A stretch of DNA of 64,000 bases from Lichenostomus cassidix (GCA_008360975.2 VLJF02000840.1:806001-870000), one strand, 5' to 3'; numbered from the stretch's first letter, positions 11,901 to 23,564 are shown. Program-made: numbers and translations. Notes: generated by a model not told the origin, from the sequence alone.

Positions 11901-12853
11901 AGAGCTCACCCAGAGTCCTCGGGTGCCAAGCTGGGGACACAAACCTCCCTCACCGTTTACAACAGTCACGGTGGGGCTGAGTCCCGTGCCAGGTCGGTAA
12001 CACATGGAGGTGCCAATCTCGGTGACATGGAATTGGTGGAGTCCCTCCTTTTTCCACCAACGCTTCCCATCCTTGTACCAGGTGGTGTCACTGGATGTCC
12101 CCGTGCCCTGGCAGGTCAGTGTCACTCTGTCCCACAGCACTGCTGGTGTCCAGGGGGGATGCACGAGGAGCTGGCTGGTCTGGGCACCTGCGGGTGACAG
12201 GGGACACCAGCCTGCCAGGGCCACCATGGGGCTGGGGACAGCAGGGTGGAGACATGGCATCCCCCGAGGACTCACCAGCGAGGCTGAGGGTCTGGGCTGG
12301 AAGGGAGAAGGGACAGGGCTGGGTGGGGGTGGCACCATGAGGACAGTGGCACCTAGTGGAGCGGGTGTGGGAGCTGTCCCCAAACTATCCCTGTGGGAAC
12401 ACACAGAGATATTGGGGGAGGGGACACCTCAGCCACCCTCAGCTGGCATAGGCGACCCCCACCACCCCATGGCCCATCTGCATGGTGCTTGCCCCATTGT
12501 CCCTGTCCCCCTGTCCCTGTGCCCACACCTGCCCCAGCCCCATGACGCCTCCCCACGTTCCAGTGCCAAGACTCCTGTCCCTTCCTCTTGTCACAACATC
12601 CCAGTCCCCCCATTCCTGACTCATTCTTCCTGTCCCCACAGCCACCTCACAACCCCAGTCACACCAGTGTTCACCCCCACAGACTGGCTCTGGTGGCATT
12701 GGGGACCTCAGAGGACCCTGCTGCCCCCCTGTGCCCCGTCCCCACCGCTCGCTGCATTGCCAGGGCCATCCCTGGGGCATCAGGCCCGTGCCCAGGGCAC
12801 TCACCCCACAGGAACAGTGCCATCTTCCTGGCCATCCTGGTGTCCCCAGCCAT
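8968..12853 (-). pseudogene. G3: NXXR-class (activating-type) FCRL gene with disabling changes
   Basis: Exons: SP1 12805-12853 (MAGDTRMARKMALFLW), SP2 12276-12296, D1 11954-12187, D2 11470-11733, D3 11101-11385, D4 about 10424-10691, D5 9976-10272, TM about 9809-9895, cyt1 about 9347-9368, cyt2 9202-9272, last exon 8968-9089. The TM starts AVNVGRTLLYLVLLLAV, with an NXXR motif suited to pairing with an FcR-gamma-type adaptor. ITIM tyrosines are replaced: VLDTPM instead of VLYxxV and VTNAEL instead of VTYAEL. The terminal motif is ATYENG rather than ATYENV. Damage: a 7-bp duplication (CACTACC on the coding strand) shifts D4 out of frame, and the cyt1 acceptor is AC instead of AG. The D1-D2 ectodomain is closest to that of neighbour G4, an ITIM gene, making the two a candidate pair. 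Skipping of D4 would restore phase, so a shortened product cannot be excluded. Confidence 0.75.
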
Positions 12854-13589
12854 CCAGGCTGGCTGTCACACACTGCCAGGGCCACCTGTCCCCGGGTGGT
12901 GGCTCTTCAGCCAGAGCAGAAGGAAGTGAGGTCACATCTTGTCCCCACATGTAGGTGGCCCTTGGTGGGGGCAGGGTTGGTAACAGGCTGAGCACATGAT
13001 GGGGACATGGTGGCAACATAGCAAGGATATGCTGGGACATGCTAGGACACAGTGGGGACATGGGAGACCCAGGAGTGGGGGCTCAGAGGACCTGGGGAGC
13101 CAAGGATGGGTGTCCCAGGGAATTGGAGTGTCCCAGGGAATTGGGGTGTCCCAGGAATAGGGTTAGGGAAAAGGGATCCCACGGGAATAGCGGCTGAAGA
13201 AGCAGAGGTTTCCTGGGAGGGCAATCACAGGAGATTGGGGTCCTGGGGAATGGGCAGGGGGGCCAAGGGTGGGGGTCCAAAGGGACCATTGTCACTCCTG
13301 TCCTCTCAGCCCCTCCCCGGGTCTGAGACGGAAAAGTCCCTCCAGCTGAGCTGGGACTGCCCTGCTGACCCTGTCCCCCCTTTAGGGGATTCCCTTGTCC
13401 TTCCCCCACCCCAGCCTGGGGCTCTTTCCTCTCTTCATTTCCCTTTCTTGTTTCGGAGGCGGGGCTGCCCTGCCGAGTGACACAGCCCGGGGGGGGGTCC
13501 TGTCCCTGCCCTCTGCCGCTGCTGCCAGCAGAGCGGGGACTGCGTGAGCTCGGGGCTGTCACCGTGGGAGGAGTCAGTGCCGGTGACAG
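12854..13589. other. 5' flank of G3, no gene seen
   Basis: Noncoding flank almost identical to 60410-61127 upstream of G9 (offset about 47.56 kb) and partly like 21080-21560 upstream of G4. It has repeated GGACATGG-type words and a pyrimidine-rich stretch with CCCTTTCTTG. I see no exon with splice sites. Confidence 0.5.
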
Positions 13590-13985
13590 CGATGGTGACA
13601 GTGAACAGCCAGAACCCCACAGATCACACCCCAATGCCCCACAGCCCCTACCCAACAGACTGGGCATCATCAAGGTCCCCCCCTTGAGCTTGGGGACATC
13701 GATGTGGGACATTCTGGCACATACCAGTGCGTGGCCACCAACCAGCTGGACAGGCACCGCATGTTCCGGGCGCTCAGCCCAGAGCTGGCCCTGGAGGTGA
13801 CACTGCGGGGACACTGGGGCACAGGTGGGGTCACACGGGGTCATGGGGGATTGCAGGATCCCCACGGTGACAGGTGACCCTGCTGTGACCCCTTCTGTCC
13901 CCAGCGGTGGCCGTGGGTGCTGTCAGGACCCTCCTGTTCCTAATTCTGCTCCTGGCTGTCATCAGGGGCTGTCACTGCTGGACTG
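13590..13985 (+). pseudogene. Inverted FCRL fragment: D2 tail, half D5, TM
   Basis: This is on the plus strand, opposite to every other gene here. A D2-end-like remnant and D2-D3-intron-like sequence are followed by the second half of a D5 exon (about 13684-13824, containing TYQCVATNQLDRHRMFRAL) with a GT donor. After a short intron, a TM exon starts at 13905 (AVAVGAVRTLLFLILLLAVI) after a CAG acceptor. The N of the NXXR motif is G here. The D5 first half, D3, D4 and all other exons are missing. A second copy sits at 61128-61555. Confidence 0.75.
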
Positions 13986-14667
13986 GAGAATTGGACACTG
14001 AGGGAAAGGGACTGAAAGGCTGTGGGTTTTGGGAATTGTGCCGTAATGCCATGAGAGGTGCTGTTGTGGAGCTGAAAATCGGCTGGGGGGTGGGTGCTTC
14101 CTTCCTTCCATTCGGGACTGGGGAGAGCAGTGGTGTGTGTGTTGCACAGGGTGTGTGTCTGGCCAGGACACTGCTGCACTGCCCCTCGGCACTGCGATCA
14201 GAGCTGCAGCCTTCACCGCTTCTGCCCACTGCCGGTGGAGCTGCCGGGACTGATTGGTGCTGAGAGATTGCAAAAGGAGCGATTTCCCCTCTTTGCTCTG
14301 CCCGAGGCTGCCATGGCTGCCGAGGGGATCCCGCTTGGATTGCAGTGCCCCCTGCTGGTCTGAGTGTGCCCTGCAGCGCCCCCAGCTGTCCTGAGCGATC
14401 CCTGCAGCGCCCCCTGCTGGCCGTGGTCATATTGACACCAAATAAGGAAAAACAGCTCTCAGCAGGTTGGAAGCTTCTGTTATTGTGTTGTTTGATCCCT
14501 TCTGTTCTCTTTATTTTCTAGTAAAGAACCGTTCTTCCTTTTTCTACAGTTAGGCCTGGAAGCCCTGAAATTTTCAAAGTTATAATAATTTGGAGCGAGG
14601 CATCTTCTTTCCATTGTAAGATTATTCCCACCCTCCTTGGCAGACATTTGTCTTTTAAACCAAGACA
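13970..14667 (+). repeat. LTR-like repeat abutting the inverted TM exon
   Basis: It begins within or just after the inverted TM exon (exact 5' end uncertain) and ends with an AAACCAAGACA terminus like the other LTRs in this window. It contains a polyadenylation-like T-rich and TATAATAATTT region near the end and a 31-bp tandem array. Paralogous copy: about 61541-62270. Confidence 0.5.
14345..14425 (-). promoter_or_regulatory. 31-bp tandem array with CTCF-like cores (3 units)
   Basis: Units start at 14345, 14376 and 14407, exactly 31 bp apart. The third reads GCGCCCCCTGCTGGCC, which on the minus strand is GGCCAGCAGGGGGCGC, the CTCF core. Units 1 and 2 carry one or more substitutions. The paralogous array at 61917-62025 has four better-preserved units. 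Confidence 0.5.
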
Positions 14668-15029
14668 GCTGCCAAATCCAGGGTTCCAGTGTGGATGGGA
14701 CACACATTCCAAGAGAAAGCAGGGTCAGACATGTGACCACTTCATGCTCTGCCTTTTAAGCCCCTGGGCCACCATGGGCCCTCCCCCCAGGTGGGACTTC
14801 CAGTCACTTGGCCACTCAGGAGTTGGGTTGGACAGAGCATCACACTGTCCCCAGTGTGCCATGGCTGACAGACTGACGGACACACAGGACCCTATCACAC
14901 CCAACATAAGGCCTGACCAACCCCCTATCACACACAGGTGTTCCAAAATGTCTCCAGACATCAAACTGCTCCTGTCTCTGACAGCCCACCCTGTGCCATG
15001 GATTGATCCCAACTGCCCTGGAAAAGGGG
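14668..15029. other. Spacer between two LTR-type repeats
   Basis: Unique-looking noncoding DNA, matched by 62271-62633. No gene seen. Confidence 0.4.
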
Positions 15030-15917
15030 TATGAGAGGTTGGGGAGCCTTGGAATTTTTTTCTCCATTCCTGTTACTAAGCATCAAATAGCTGGGTGATT
15101 AGAGCCATCAACTCTTTTGTAAGAGACAAAAGGGTGTGCTTGGGCTGGGCAGGGTGAGGCAGGAACTGGCCATTGGAACTGGCACTCTGGTCATCCGGAC
15201 ACCGAGAGGAGAGGCTGCTCTTTGCTTCTGGCTGCGACCACAGGAAAATCCAGCTGTGCTCTGCCTTTCTCCTCTTGGCTGGGTGAGCTTAGATTTAACC
15301 TCTTTCCCACTGGGAAGTGCGCTTTTCCCTGGCTGCATTTTCTCACAGCAGTTGACAGGGGGTCTGGCTGTCCCTGCCGCCCTCCCCGCTCTGCCGCACA
15401 AGACTGCAGTGTCTGCTGTGACTGCAGAGCTCTTGCTACCTCGCTGGCTAGCCGGGGAGAGCCAGCTCCTGCCCCTGCCGCCCTGCTCGTCGCTCCGAGC
15501 TGTTTCCTGCCCTGCCTGCTTTCTCAGCCTCTTCTGCCATTATCAGCTGTCTGAGGCTGACCTGACCCTGCGCCACAGCGCCACCTGCAGCCGCTCGGCA
15601 GTCATCGCACCTGCCCTGCCCGACCGGGAGCTCAACAGCGCCCCTGCTGCTTGCAACCATGATTACACCACATGGGAAAAGGCTCGGCAGCTCAAAAGTC
15701 ATCTGCCATTGGTTTCTGGGTCTATTGGTGGTTGCTATTATTGTTACTGCTTGTTTATAGATACTAGTAAAGAACTGATATTCCTTTTCCCATACCTTTG
15801 CCTGAAATCCCTTGATTTTCAAAATTGAAATAATTCAGAGGGAGGGGAAATCACATTCTCTGTCCTAAGGGAGGTTTCAACCTCTCTTAGCAGACACCTG
15901 TCTTTCAAACTGAGACA
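15030..15917 (+). mobile_element. Solo LTR (family A), about 888 bp
   Basis: Its paralogue at 62634-63526 starts TGTCAGAGG and ends TGAGACA, flanked by GGGGG on both sides. This copy has a mutated first dinucleotide (TATGAGAGG) but the same end and the same flanking G run. A clean independent insertion of the family is at 35909-36793. No internal retroviral genes are present. Confidence 0.65.
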
Positions 15918-16401
15918 GGGGGAAACTCCGGAATGCCCACAGTGCCTTGGTGACATCATAGTGTGGGGGAACACAGCAGAGGAGGGTTTGGAGACAGAGG
16001 AGAAGAGAATCCCGAGCCTCCTGAAGGCTGCTTTGGCCATCAAAGCAATGAAGGTCCACCTGCCAGGTTCCTTCTGGTAGGGGAATCGTGCTGGGGGCAG
16101 CATGTGGGGTTTGTTCCTTGTTGGGCCTTTCCCTGGATATCATTCCTTTTCTGACCCTTTTGATTCTGAATCTTGTTGCTGTTGCTGTTGGTTTTCTTGT
16201 GTCATTGCTGTTTGCAGGAAATTGTTCTTCTCTCAGCCCTTTGGCATCTCTGCCTTTTGTGCCTCACCTGGTGGGGGGGGGGTCAGCAGCCCCTGGTTTA
16301 TAGGGGAAGCACACAGAGGTGTTGGTGCCCATGGGTGGGGATCTCCCCAGTGTCACCCAGTGCTCCCAGTGTCCCCCCATGCCCCCCAGTGTCCCCCATT
16401 G
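15918..16401 (-). other. 3' flank / 3' UTR region of G4
   Basis: Sequence just downstream of the G4 stop codon. The same block recurs at 63527-64000 at the right edge. No canonical AATAAA was identified on the minus strand between the LTR and the stop, so the true 3' end is not assigned. Confidence 0.4.
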
Positions 16402-19400
16402 TCACAGCACATTCTCATAGATGTCACTGGATTCCCGCCGTTGCCCATGGGGTCCTGGCAGCTCTGCATAGGTCACCTGGGGGTCCTGGGGTGGGGTGAT
16501 GCTGGGGGACCCTGAAAGAGACACCAGTTTGGGGGGACCAAGGTAGGGAGTGACACCTGTGGGTGACGTGTCACTGTCACCTCCCAACCTGTACTCACTG
16601 CCTGTCTGCTTGGTGATCACAACATGGCTGTACAGCACCTCCTCCTCCTCTGGGGGGGCTGGGGGCTCCGGGGGGACCCTGCTGGGATAAGGGGGTGTGT
16701 GGGAGGAGATGGAGAATTGTGGGGCTGGGGGTAAAAGGGGGGTCATGGCTGGAGCCCCCAACTCACCTTTCCTGGTGCTTCCTGGCTGCTGCAAAGGAAA
16801 GAGTGAGGGGTGACTGTGGGGTCCCAGGGCCATGACCACACTCAGGAATCCTGAACCCTCACAGGACCCTCAGTTCCCACCAGGATCCCTGAGTATCCCT
16901 GAAGGGCCCCAGAATTCATGAACCCCCACAGTGTCACCAACCAACTCAGGCTCAAAATACCAAAGCCCTCCAAACTCCCCCACGACCCCTGAAAGAATCC
17001 CAGCAACCCTGCACAACCCTCCAGCATCTCCCCAAACCCTACAGGAACCCAGCCAAGGTCACTGGGGGCTCAGCCCCACCCCAAGTCAGGCTATAGACCC
17101 CCAAATCCTACAGCTCCCAGAGACCCCCATGACCCCATTGTCACCCACCCAGGTGGTGCCACCGGCGCCAGGCCAAGATGACAGCCAGTAGCAGAACCAG
17201 AAACAACAGGGAACCACCAACCCCTGCGGCCACTGCAGAAAAGAGACAGAGACACATTGGGGTCACCTGTCATCCCAGGGGTCCTGAACCCCCAGAGCGA
17301 CTCCATATGACCCCACCTGTGCCCCAGTGTGTCCGCGGTGTCACCTCCAGGGCCAGCGCTGGGCTGCGAGCCTGGAACATGCGGTGCTCATCCAGCTGGT
17401 TGGTGGCCACGCACTGGTAGGTGCCAGAATGTCCCACATTGATGTCCCCAAGCTCCAGGAGGGGACCCTGGGCCACCTCTAGCCCATCGTGCAGCCAGGT
17501 GAAGGTGACAGGTGCTGAGCCCACCTGCACCGAGCAGCGCAGGGTCACGTTGTCACCTGTGTGCACCTGGAGTGCCGGGGGGCCAGGGGTGATGGTGGCA
17601 TTGGCCACGGGCACTGCGGGGACAGAGACGGGGCTGAGGGTGGGGGAGGGGATGGCATCAGGTGTGGGGGGAGGGGATGGGGGGATGACAATATCATGGG
17701 TGGGATCCTTCCCAGCCCAAGGGTCTCACTCACCCAGGACTGTGACAATCAATGGGTCACTTTCAACCGTGCTGTCCCCATCGCTGACCCGGCACTGGTA
17801 GTGGCCACTGTCCTTGTCCCCAACGTGGCTCAGCTCCAGGTGGGGGCCAGTGCCCAGCAGTGCCCCTGAGCCCTCCCGGTGCCAGGAGAAGGACAGAGGA
17901 CCTGTCCCCGTGGCCACCGCACAGCTCAGCACCAGGCTGTCACCAAGTGCCACCTGTCCATTGGGTGGCTGTGCTGACAAGGACACCCCTGATACTGGGA
18001 TCCCTGTGAGAGGGGGACAGCAGGGGACAGTGACGGACTGGGGACACCAGGGGAGAGCAGGGGACAGCAGGGGACAGGGAGGGATATGGGGACAGGGAGT
18101 GACAGGGGGAGGGTCAGAGAGGGGTGGGAGGACCCCAGGGAGGGAGAAGGGGGCACAGAAATGGGGCGGAACCTGGGAAGAGACCCCAGTGAGGATGGGG
18201 GATTCAGGGCAGAGACACATGGAGAGGGATGGGGGAACTCCAGGGAGGGCTGTGGGGAACCAGACGGTTATGTGGGGACCTGGGGACCATGGGGGGACCT
18301 CAGAGTGGGAGGGAGGGGAGCCGGGGAGGTTGCCAGGGAGGGATAGGGGTACCCAGACACGGGTGGGGAACCCGGGATGGGACCCGAGAAAGGATTGGGA
18401 GACCCAGGAAGGAACCAGGGAAGGGATGAAGGTCTCCAGGTGGGGCTGAGCAGACCCAAGGAGGATGCTGGGGAAGAATGGGGAGACCCGAGGCATGGAG
18501 GGTGTGATCTGGGGAGAGACCTGTGAAGGGCTGGGGGGAGCCAGGAAAGGTGTCAGGGAGGGCTGGGGGGACACGGGCAGAGCTGGGGTACCCGGGGAGG
18601 CTGTGGGGTTGCCGTGCCCATCCCCGCACTCACTGCGCACCGTGACGCGGAGCTGGGCGCTGCTCTTCCGCACGGCCCCCCCCTCGGAGCGCACCTCGCA
18701 GCTGTAACTGCCCGAGTGGGAGACCCCCACGGCAGGCAGCAGGAGCTGCGGGGACCCCTGCGGGCCCCCCAGCAACTGCCCGTCCCGGTAGAAGAGGTGC
18801 AGGAGGGGGGCTCGGGGCCGCAGGGGGCTGGGGGTGCTGAGGCAGCGGAGATTCAGGGGGGACCCCTCGGTGGGCTCGGGGGGACCCTCCAGCTCCAGCA
18901 CCGGCACTGAGAAGAGCTCTGGGAAGGAGATGGGAGACAGGGTAGTGACCCCGAGTGTGCTGGGGACAGGCTGTGGGGCTGTGGGGTTTTGGGGTGCTCA
19001 CCATGCACTGTAACTGTCACCACCTTCGACCGCTCCCACTTCGACTTCCAGTTTTTCACCCAACCCATGCAGTGGTAGCCGCCGGTGTCATTCTCCTTCA
19101 AGTGGGACAGGGACAGCTCGGTCCCATCGAGAGGCCCCCTCAGATCGTTCCCATCACGGTAGAATTGCACCCCAGTGACCACTTTGTCCCACGAGCCCCG
19201 ACAGCGCAGTGTCACTGTGTCCCCCTCCAGCAGCGCCCACGCTGGCACCTGCAGCACCAATGAGTCTGGGGGACGAGTAAGGACACGTCACACTGGGGGG
19301 TTCCTGATGGCACCAGGAGTGCCCCAGGGGTCCCCAAATTCAACAGGAGATCCCCTTACACGGGGATGCTCTGGGATGTCCCCATGTGCAGGGGACAGGT

Positions 19401-20530
19401 TCTGGTCAAATGAGGGGTGTGACCCAAGAAGCAGAGCTCACCCAGAACCCTCGGGGACCCTGCAGGTGCCGGGCTGGGGACACAAAACTCCCTCACCTTT
19501 TAGGACAGTCACAGTGGGGCTGAGTCCTGTGCTGGGTTGGTGACACTCATAGGTGCCACTCCTGGTGACATAGAGTTGATGGAGTCTATCCTTTTTCAAC
19601 CAGAGCTTCCCATCCTTGTACCAGGTGGTGTCACCAGATGTCCCCAAGCCCTGGCAGCTCAGTGTCACTCTGTCCCACACCACCGCTGGTGTCCAGGGGG
19701 GATCCACGAGGATCTGGGTGGTCTGGGCACCTGCGGGTGACAGGGGACACCAGGGGACACCAGCCTGCCAGAGCCACTGCAGGACTGGGGACAGGGGGCA
19801 GGGACATGGCATCCCCCGAGGACTCACCAGCAAGACTGAGGGTCTGGGCTGGAAGGGAGAAGGGAGAGGGTCTGAGTGGGGGTGACAGCGCAGGGACAGC
19901 GACACACGCGGACACTGTGTGTGGGGCTGTCCCCGAGCTGTCCCCATGGGGACACCAGTTCTGGTGGGAATGTGCTCGGGGACTGTCCCCAGCAGGGCTG
20001 GAGAGGCTCCCAGGGGACATGTCTGTGTCACAGCCGACCACATGCCACATCCGTGCGACACGGAGGCCTCGGGGACACTGCGGCCACTTCGGGCTGGAGG
20101 CGGACATGGCTACATCCCAGACATGGGGACAGTGTGACCATCCCGGAAATGGGGACCACTGGGACCACCCTGGGCATGGGGACACCATGGCCACCCTGGG
20201 CTGGCACAGGTCACCTTCACCAGCCCTGGCACAGCCCCTGTCCCCACAGCCACATCCACACCGTGCTTGTCCCCTCGTCTCCTTATCTCTGCATCCCTGT
20301 CCCCAGTCCCTGTCCCCACAGCTGCCCCAGCCCCATGGTGCCACTCCCCACATCCCTGTCCCCCAGTCCCTGTCCCCAGAGCCCTGGTCACACTGCAGGG
20401 CCACTGCCTTTGTACCCCACTGGCTCTGCTGGCCTTGGGGACATCAGGGGACCCCGTTACCCCCCATGTCCCCTCCCCACCAGTCTGTGCCTCACTCACC
20501 CCACAGGAGCAGTGTCACCTTCCCAGCCAT
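16402..20530 (-). CDS. G4: intact ITIM-class five-Ig FCRL receptor
   Basis: Exons: SP1 20500-20530, SP2 19828-19848, D1 19497-19730, D2 19002-19265, D3 18634-18918, D4 17734-18003, D5 17317-17613, TM 17149-17232, cyt1 16767-16788, cyt2 16599-16678, last 16402-16511. These join to 1698 nt, a 565-aa protein with no internal stop and GT/AG at every junction. Start: MAGKVTLLLW; the upstream ATG used in G3, G5 and G8 is mutated here. Approximate residues: signal 1-17, D1 18-95, D2 96-183, D3 184-278, D4 279-368, D5 369-467, TM 468-495, tail 496-565. The TM (GVGGSLLFLVLLLAVILAW) is uncharged. The tail holds VLYSHV and VTYAEL, both ITIM consensus matches, and terminal DIYENV (YxN, Grb2-type). Expected role: an inhibitory cell-surface receptor recruiting SH2 phosphatases in leukocytes; the ligand is unknown. 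It is the only fully intact ITIM gene in the window. Confidence 0.88.
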
Positions 20531-20692
20531 CCTGGTGTCCCCAGCGAGCCAGGCTGGCTGTCACACACACTGCCAGGGCCACCTGTCCCCAGCGTCGTGG
20601 GTCTTGAGACAAAGAGGAAGGAAGAGAATTTACATCTTGTCCCCATGTGTTGGTGGCACAGGGTGGGGGCTGGGTGGCAGCAGGGTGGGGAC

Positions 20693-21080
20693 ATGGTGGG
20701 ACATGATGGGACATGGTGGGATAAGGTGGGAACGTGGAGGGACACTGTGGGGACACAGCAGGAACATGGTGGAACATGTGGGTACACAGCAGGGACGTGG
20801 GGGTGATGGTGGGGACATACTGGGACATACTGGGACAGGGTAGGGACATGGTGTGACACTGTGGGGACACAGCAGGGACATGGGAGTGAAGGCGGGACAC
20901 AGCAGGGACAGGGTGGGACATGGTGGGGACATGATATGACATTGTGGGGACACAGCGGGGACATGGGGGGACATAGGGTGACATGGGAAGACATGATGAG
21001 GACACATGAGGGACATGCCGGGACATGGTGCGACAGGGTAGGGACATGGTATGACACTGTGGGGACACAGAAGGGACAAG
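20693..21080. repeat. GGGACATGG-type minisatellite upstream of G4
   Basis: Irregular tandem of GGGACATGGT / GGGACACAGCA words repeated dozens of times just upstream of G4 exon SP1. Similar words are sparse in the flanks of other genes, so this array has expanded locally. It generates spurious repetitive open frames. Confidence 0.7.
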
Positions 21081-22804
21081 GGTGTGTCCCAGAAGTGGGG
21101 GGCTCAGGGAATGGGGGGGGTCCAGGAATGGAGGTCCTCATTGGTGGGGGATCCCAAGGACCATTGTCCCCCTGTGCCCATGTCCACTCCCCAGGACTAT
21201 GAGAGAAAATTTCCTCCAGCTGAGCTGGCAGGGCCCTGCTGCTGACCCCCCCCTTTTTCTGGGGTTCCCCAAACCTCTTGCCACTCCAAATTTGGGGCTT
21301 TTTCCTTTCTGTATTTCCCCTTTTTTCCACCTGGGAGGGACCTCCCTTGGGAGTGACACAGCCCTGGGGAGTCTGTCTTAGGGGGGCTGTCCTTGGTGAG
21401 ACACTGGGGACAGCTCTGGTGGTGGGGAGGGTGTGACACAGCCCGGGAGGTGTCCCTGTCCTTGTCCCTGTTCTTGTCCCTATCCCTGTCCCCCCCGTAG
21501 TGACACCACAGTGGAGGAGTCATGAGCTCGGGGATGTCCCCGTGGGAGGAGTCAGTGGCAATGACAGTGACAGTGACAGTGACAGTGACAGTGCCACCTC
21601 TGCCCATCACCCCATGACCCCTGATTCCTGTGAACCTCCAGCCCTGGATTTGAGACCCCTGGACCTCTGGGAATGACCACGAGGCTAATGGACCCCAAAA
21701 TCCCTGGACCCTTGATCCCTGTGACCCCCTGACCCTGGCAGTGACACCCCTGGAGCCCCCAAGGCCGCTGAGTCCCCTGGCATTGGTGGTGACACTCCTG
21801 TACCCCCAAAACCCCTGGAACCCCTGGACCCCTGAACGCCCTGGCCCTGGTGGTGACACCCATGGATCCCTTGTTGGAAAATATACCAGTTTAAAAATCT
21901 TTTAATCAGGGGTTTTGTTTGCCTTTTACCCCTAGGTGGGGATGAAATTATTTCTGTGGCACATCCTGGCCAGAACAAAATCCTGGCCAGAAAATAAAGT
22001 GATGCCTTGACTCTCTAACATTAAAAAATGTTGGAGAGTTTTTTGTTCTTCCCATAGTTTCAGTGACAACAGGATGGGGATGCCATGGGAATGGGGGACC
22101 CTGTGGAAATCAGAGAAGTGGGGTAATTGGGCATCCATGGTTTGGGATCAAGGGGAGGGAGGTCCTGGAGAATGGAGATCCCAGGCAATGGCAGTCCCAC
22201 GATTGGGGGATGTAAGGAATGGTGTCCCCATGGTTGGGTTCCCAGGGCAATGGGGGTGCCAGGGATGGGCAGTGGCTGGGTGGGCATGTGGGTCACAGCT
22301 CCTGCACTGGGTACCTCAGATGTTGGGGTGACCCAGGGCCCAGCACAGCCCCCTCGGGTTGCTCAAGGCCTGGGAGTCACCCCAGGGGGTTTCCAGGGTG
22401 CTCTGTCTAGGTGCCTTCCAACCTTGCCCAGGTGCTTATTCCTCTCTTTATTTCCATTTCTTCCCTTTTTCCCCTCAATTTCGCACTGCCCCAGTTCCTG
22501 TCTCGGCGATCCCGGGGACCTCCTGAGCAGAGATTGGGTTTGGGGAACCCTGAGGAGGGGGAGAAGGGAGTTCAGGGAGGGTAGGGGGCCATGGGGGATG
22601 GGGGTGTCCGGCTGTGCCCCCAACACTTTCACTTTCCCTTTCCTGCAGCAGAAGGAAGAGGCTGTTTGTGCTCAGAGTCACACGGGGGGTGACAGGTTCT
22701 GTCCTGGGGGACACAGCCAGGGGGTTCTGTCCTGGGGACAAGAGTGGAAATACCGAGCAGCGGCTCTGCCCTGCGGCCGTGCTGGGGCTGAGGGTGACCC
22801 CGGC
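21081..22804. other. G4 5' flank, no gene seen
   Basis: It contains sequence matching the G3/G9 flank (21180-21560) but without the inverted D5/TM fragment, a GTGACA run (about 21556-21592) and a CCCTGGACC-rich low-complexity stretch to about 21860. An AT-richer unidentified repeat remnant lies at 21870-22065, then sequence matching the G2/G7 flanks. Confidence 0.45.
22624..22642 (-). promoter_or_regulatory. ISRE/PU.1-IRF-like motif upstream of G4
   Basis: The minus strand reads GGAAAGGGAAAGTGAAAGT, identical to the motif upstream of G2, in the same surrounding sequence. It is about 2.1 kb from SP1 and only about 160 bp from the CpG island. Confidence 0.4.
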
Positions 22805-23225
22805 TGGATGGCCACAGTGGCTCCGGACACGCTGTCCCAGCCGCTCCGGACACATGGCCACCGTCGCTGCCGCAGCCCGGGACAGTCGCGCCACTCGCAG
22901 CGCCATGGCAGCGCCACCTGCCCCGGTGACCGAGCCCAGCACTCCGCTCCCCCAGGCCCGGCGGCTCTTGCCGGGCTCCCTGCTCTCCCCCAGCCTCCCG
23001 CTCCCTCCCTCCCGGCGCCCCCCGCCCGCCCCAGGGCTGAGCCCGGCCGAGGCTCCGCAGCAGCTGCGGGGCTCAGAGCCGCTCGGGGAGCGCCGGCTGC
23101 GGGGCTTTGGGCACCGGGGGGCACCGGGCAGGGCTGCGGCGGGGCTGGGCTGGGCTCGGGGGACATTTCAGGCTGCCCCCGGCTCCGTCCCGGGGCTCTC
23201 GGGGCTCTCGGTGCAGCTGCGAGGG
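22805..23225. promoter_or_regulatory. CpG-rich island between G4 and G5
   Basis: Second copy of the island at 8216-8640, nearly identical, with an intact run of CpGs. It lies between the 5' flank of ITIM gene G4 and the 3' end of NXXR gene G5. Confidence 0.55.
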
Positions 23226-23564
23226 AACCAGTCTGGAAATGCCCCAATTGATCATTTTGTCACCCTCCCCAGGGGACTGAGAGAGCCCCAAAAATCCTGC
23301 AAATCCCACAAGGATCTGCTCACAACCTGACCCGGACGCTCCTCCTTCCCGAGCTGAACAGACAGAGCTGAACAAACAAACCCCATTTCTCCGCTTTAAC
23401 CAAAAAGCTGCGCTTGGAGTGCAATCAGAGGGAAAAGGGTCCTGTGCCCCCCTGGCAGTGGGATGGGAATGGGGAGCGCTGGGGGTGCTGTGGAGGGGAG
23501 GATGTGACCCCTGGGGAGACTCGATGTCCCTCAGTGCCGCCAGTGTCCCTCAGTCCCCGCAGTG

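Noticed and set aside
13907..14263. Plus-strand TM protein from the inverted TM exon into the adjoining repeat
   Set aside because: The TM part is an exon with a splice acceptor; the rest is LTR-like repeat. Not an independent gene.
20496..21330. Cys/His/Pro repeat proteins on the minus strand
   Set aside because: They are translations of the GGGACATGG minisatellite in several frames.
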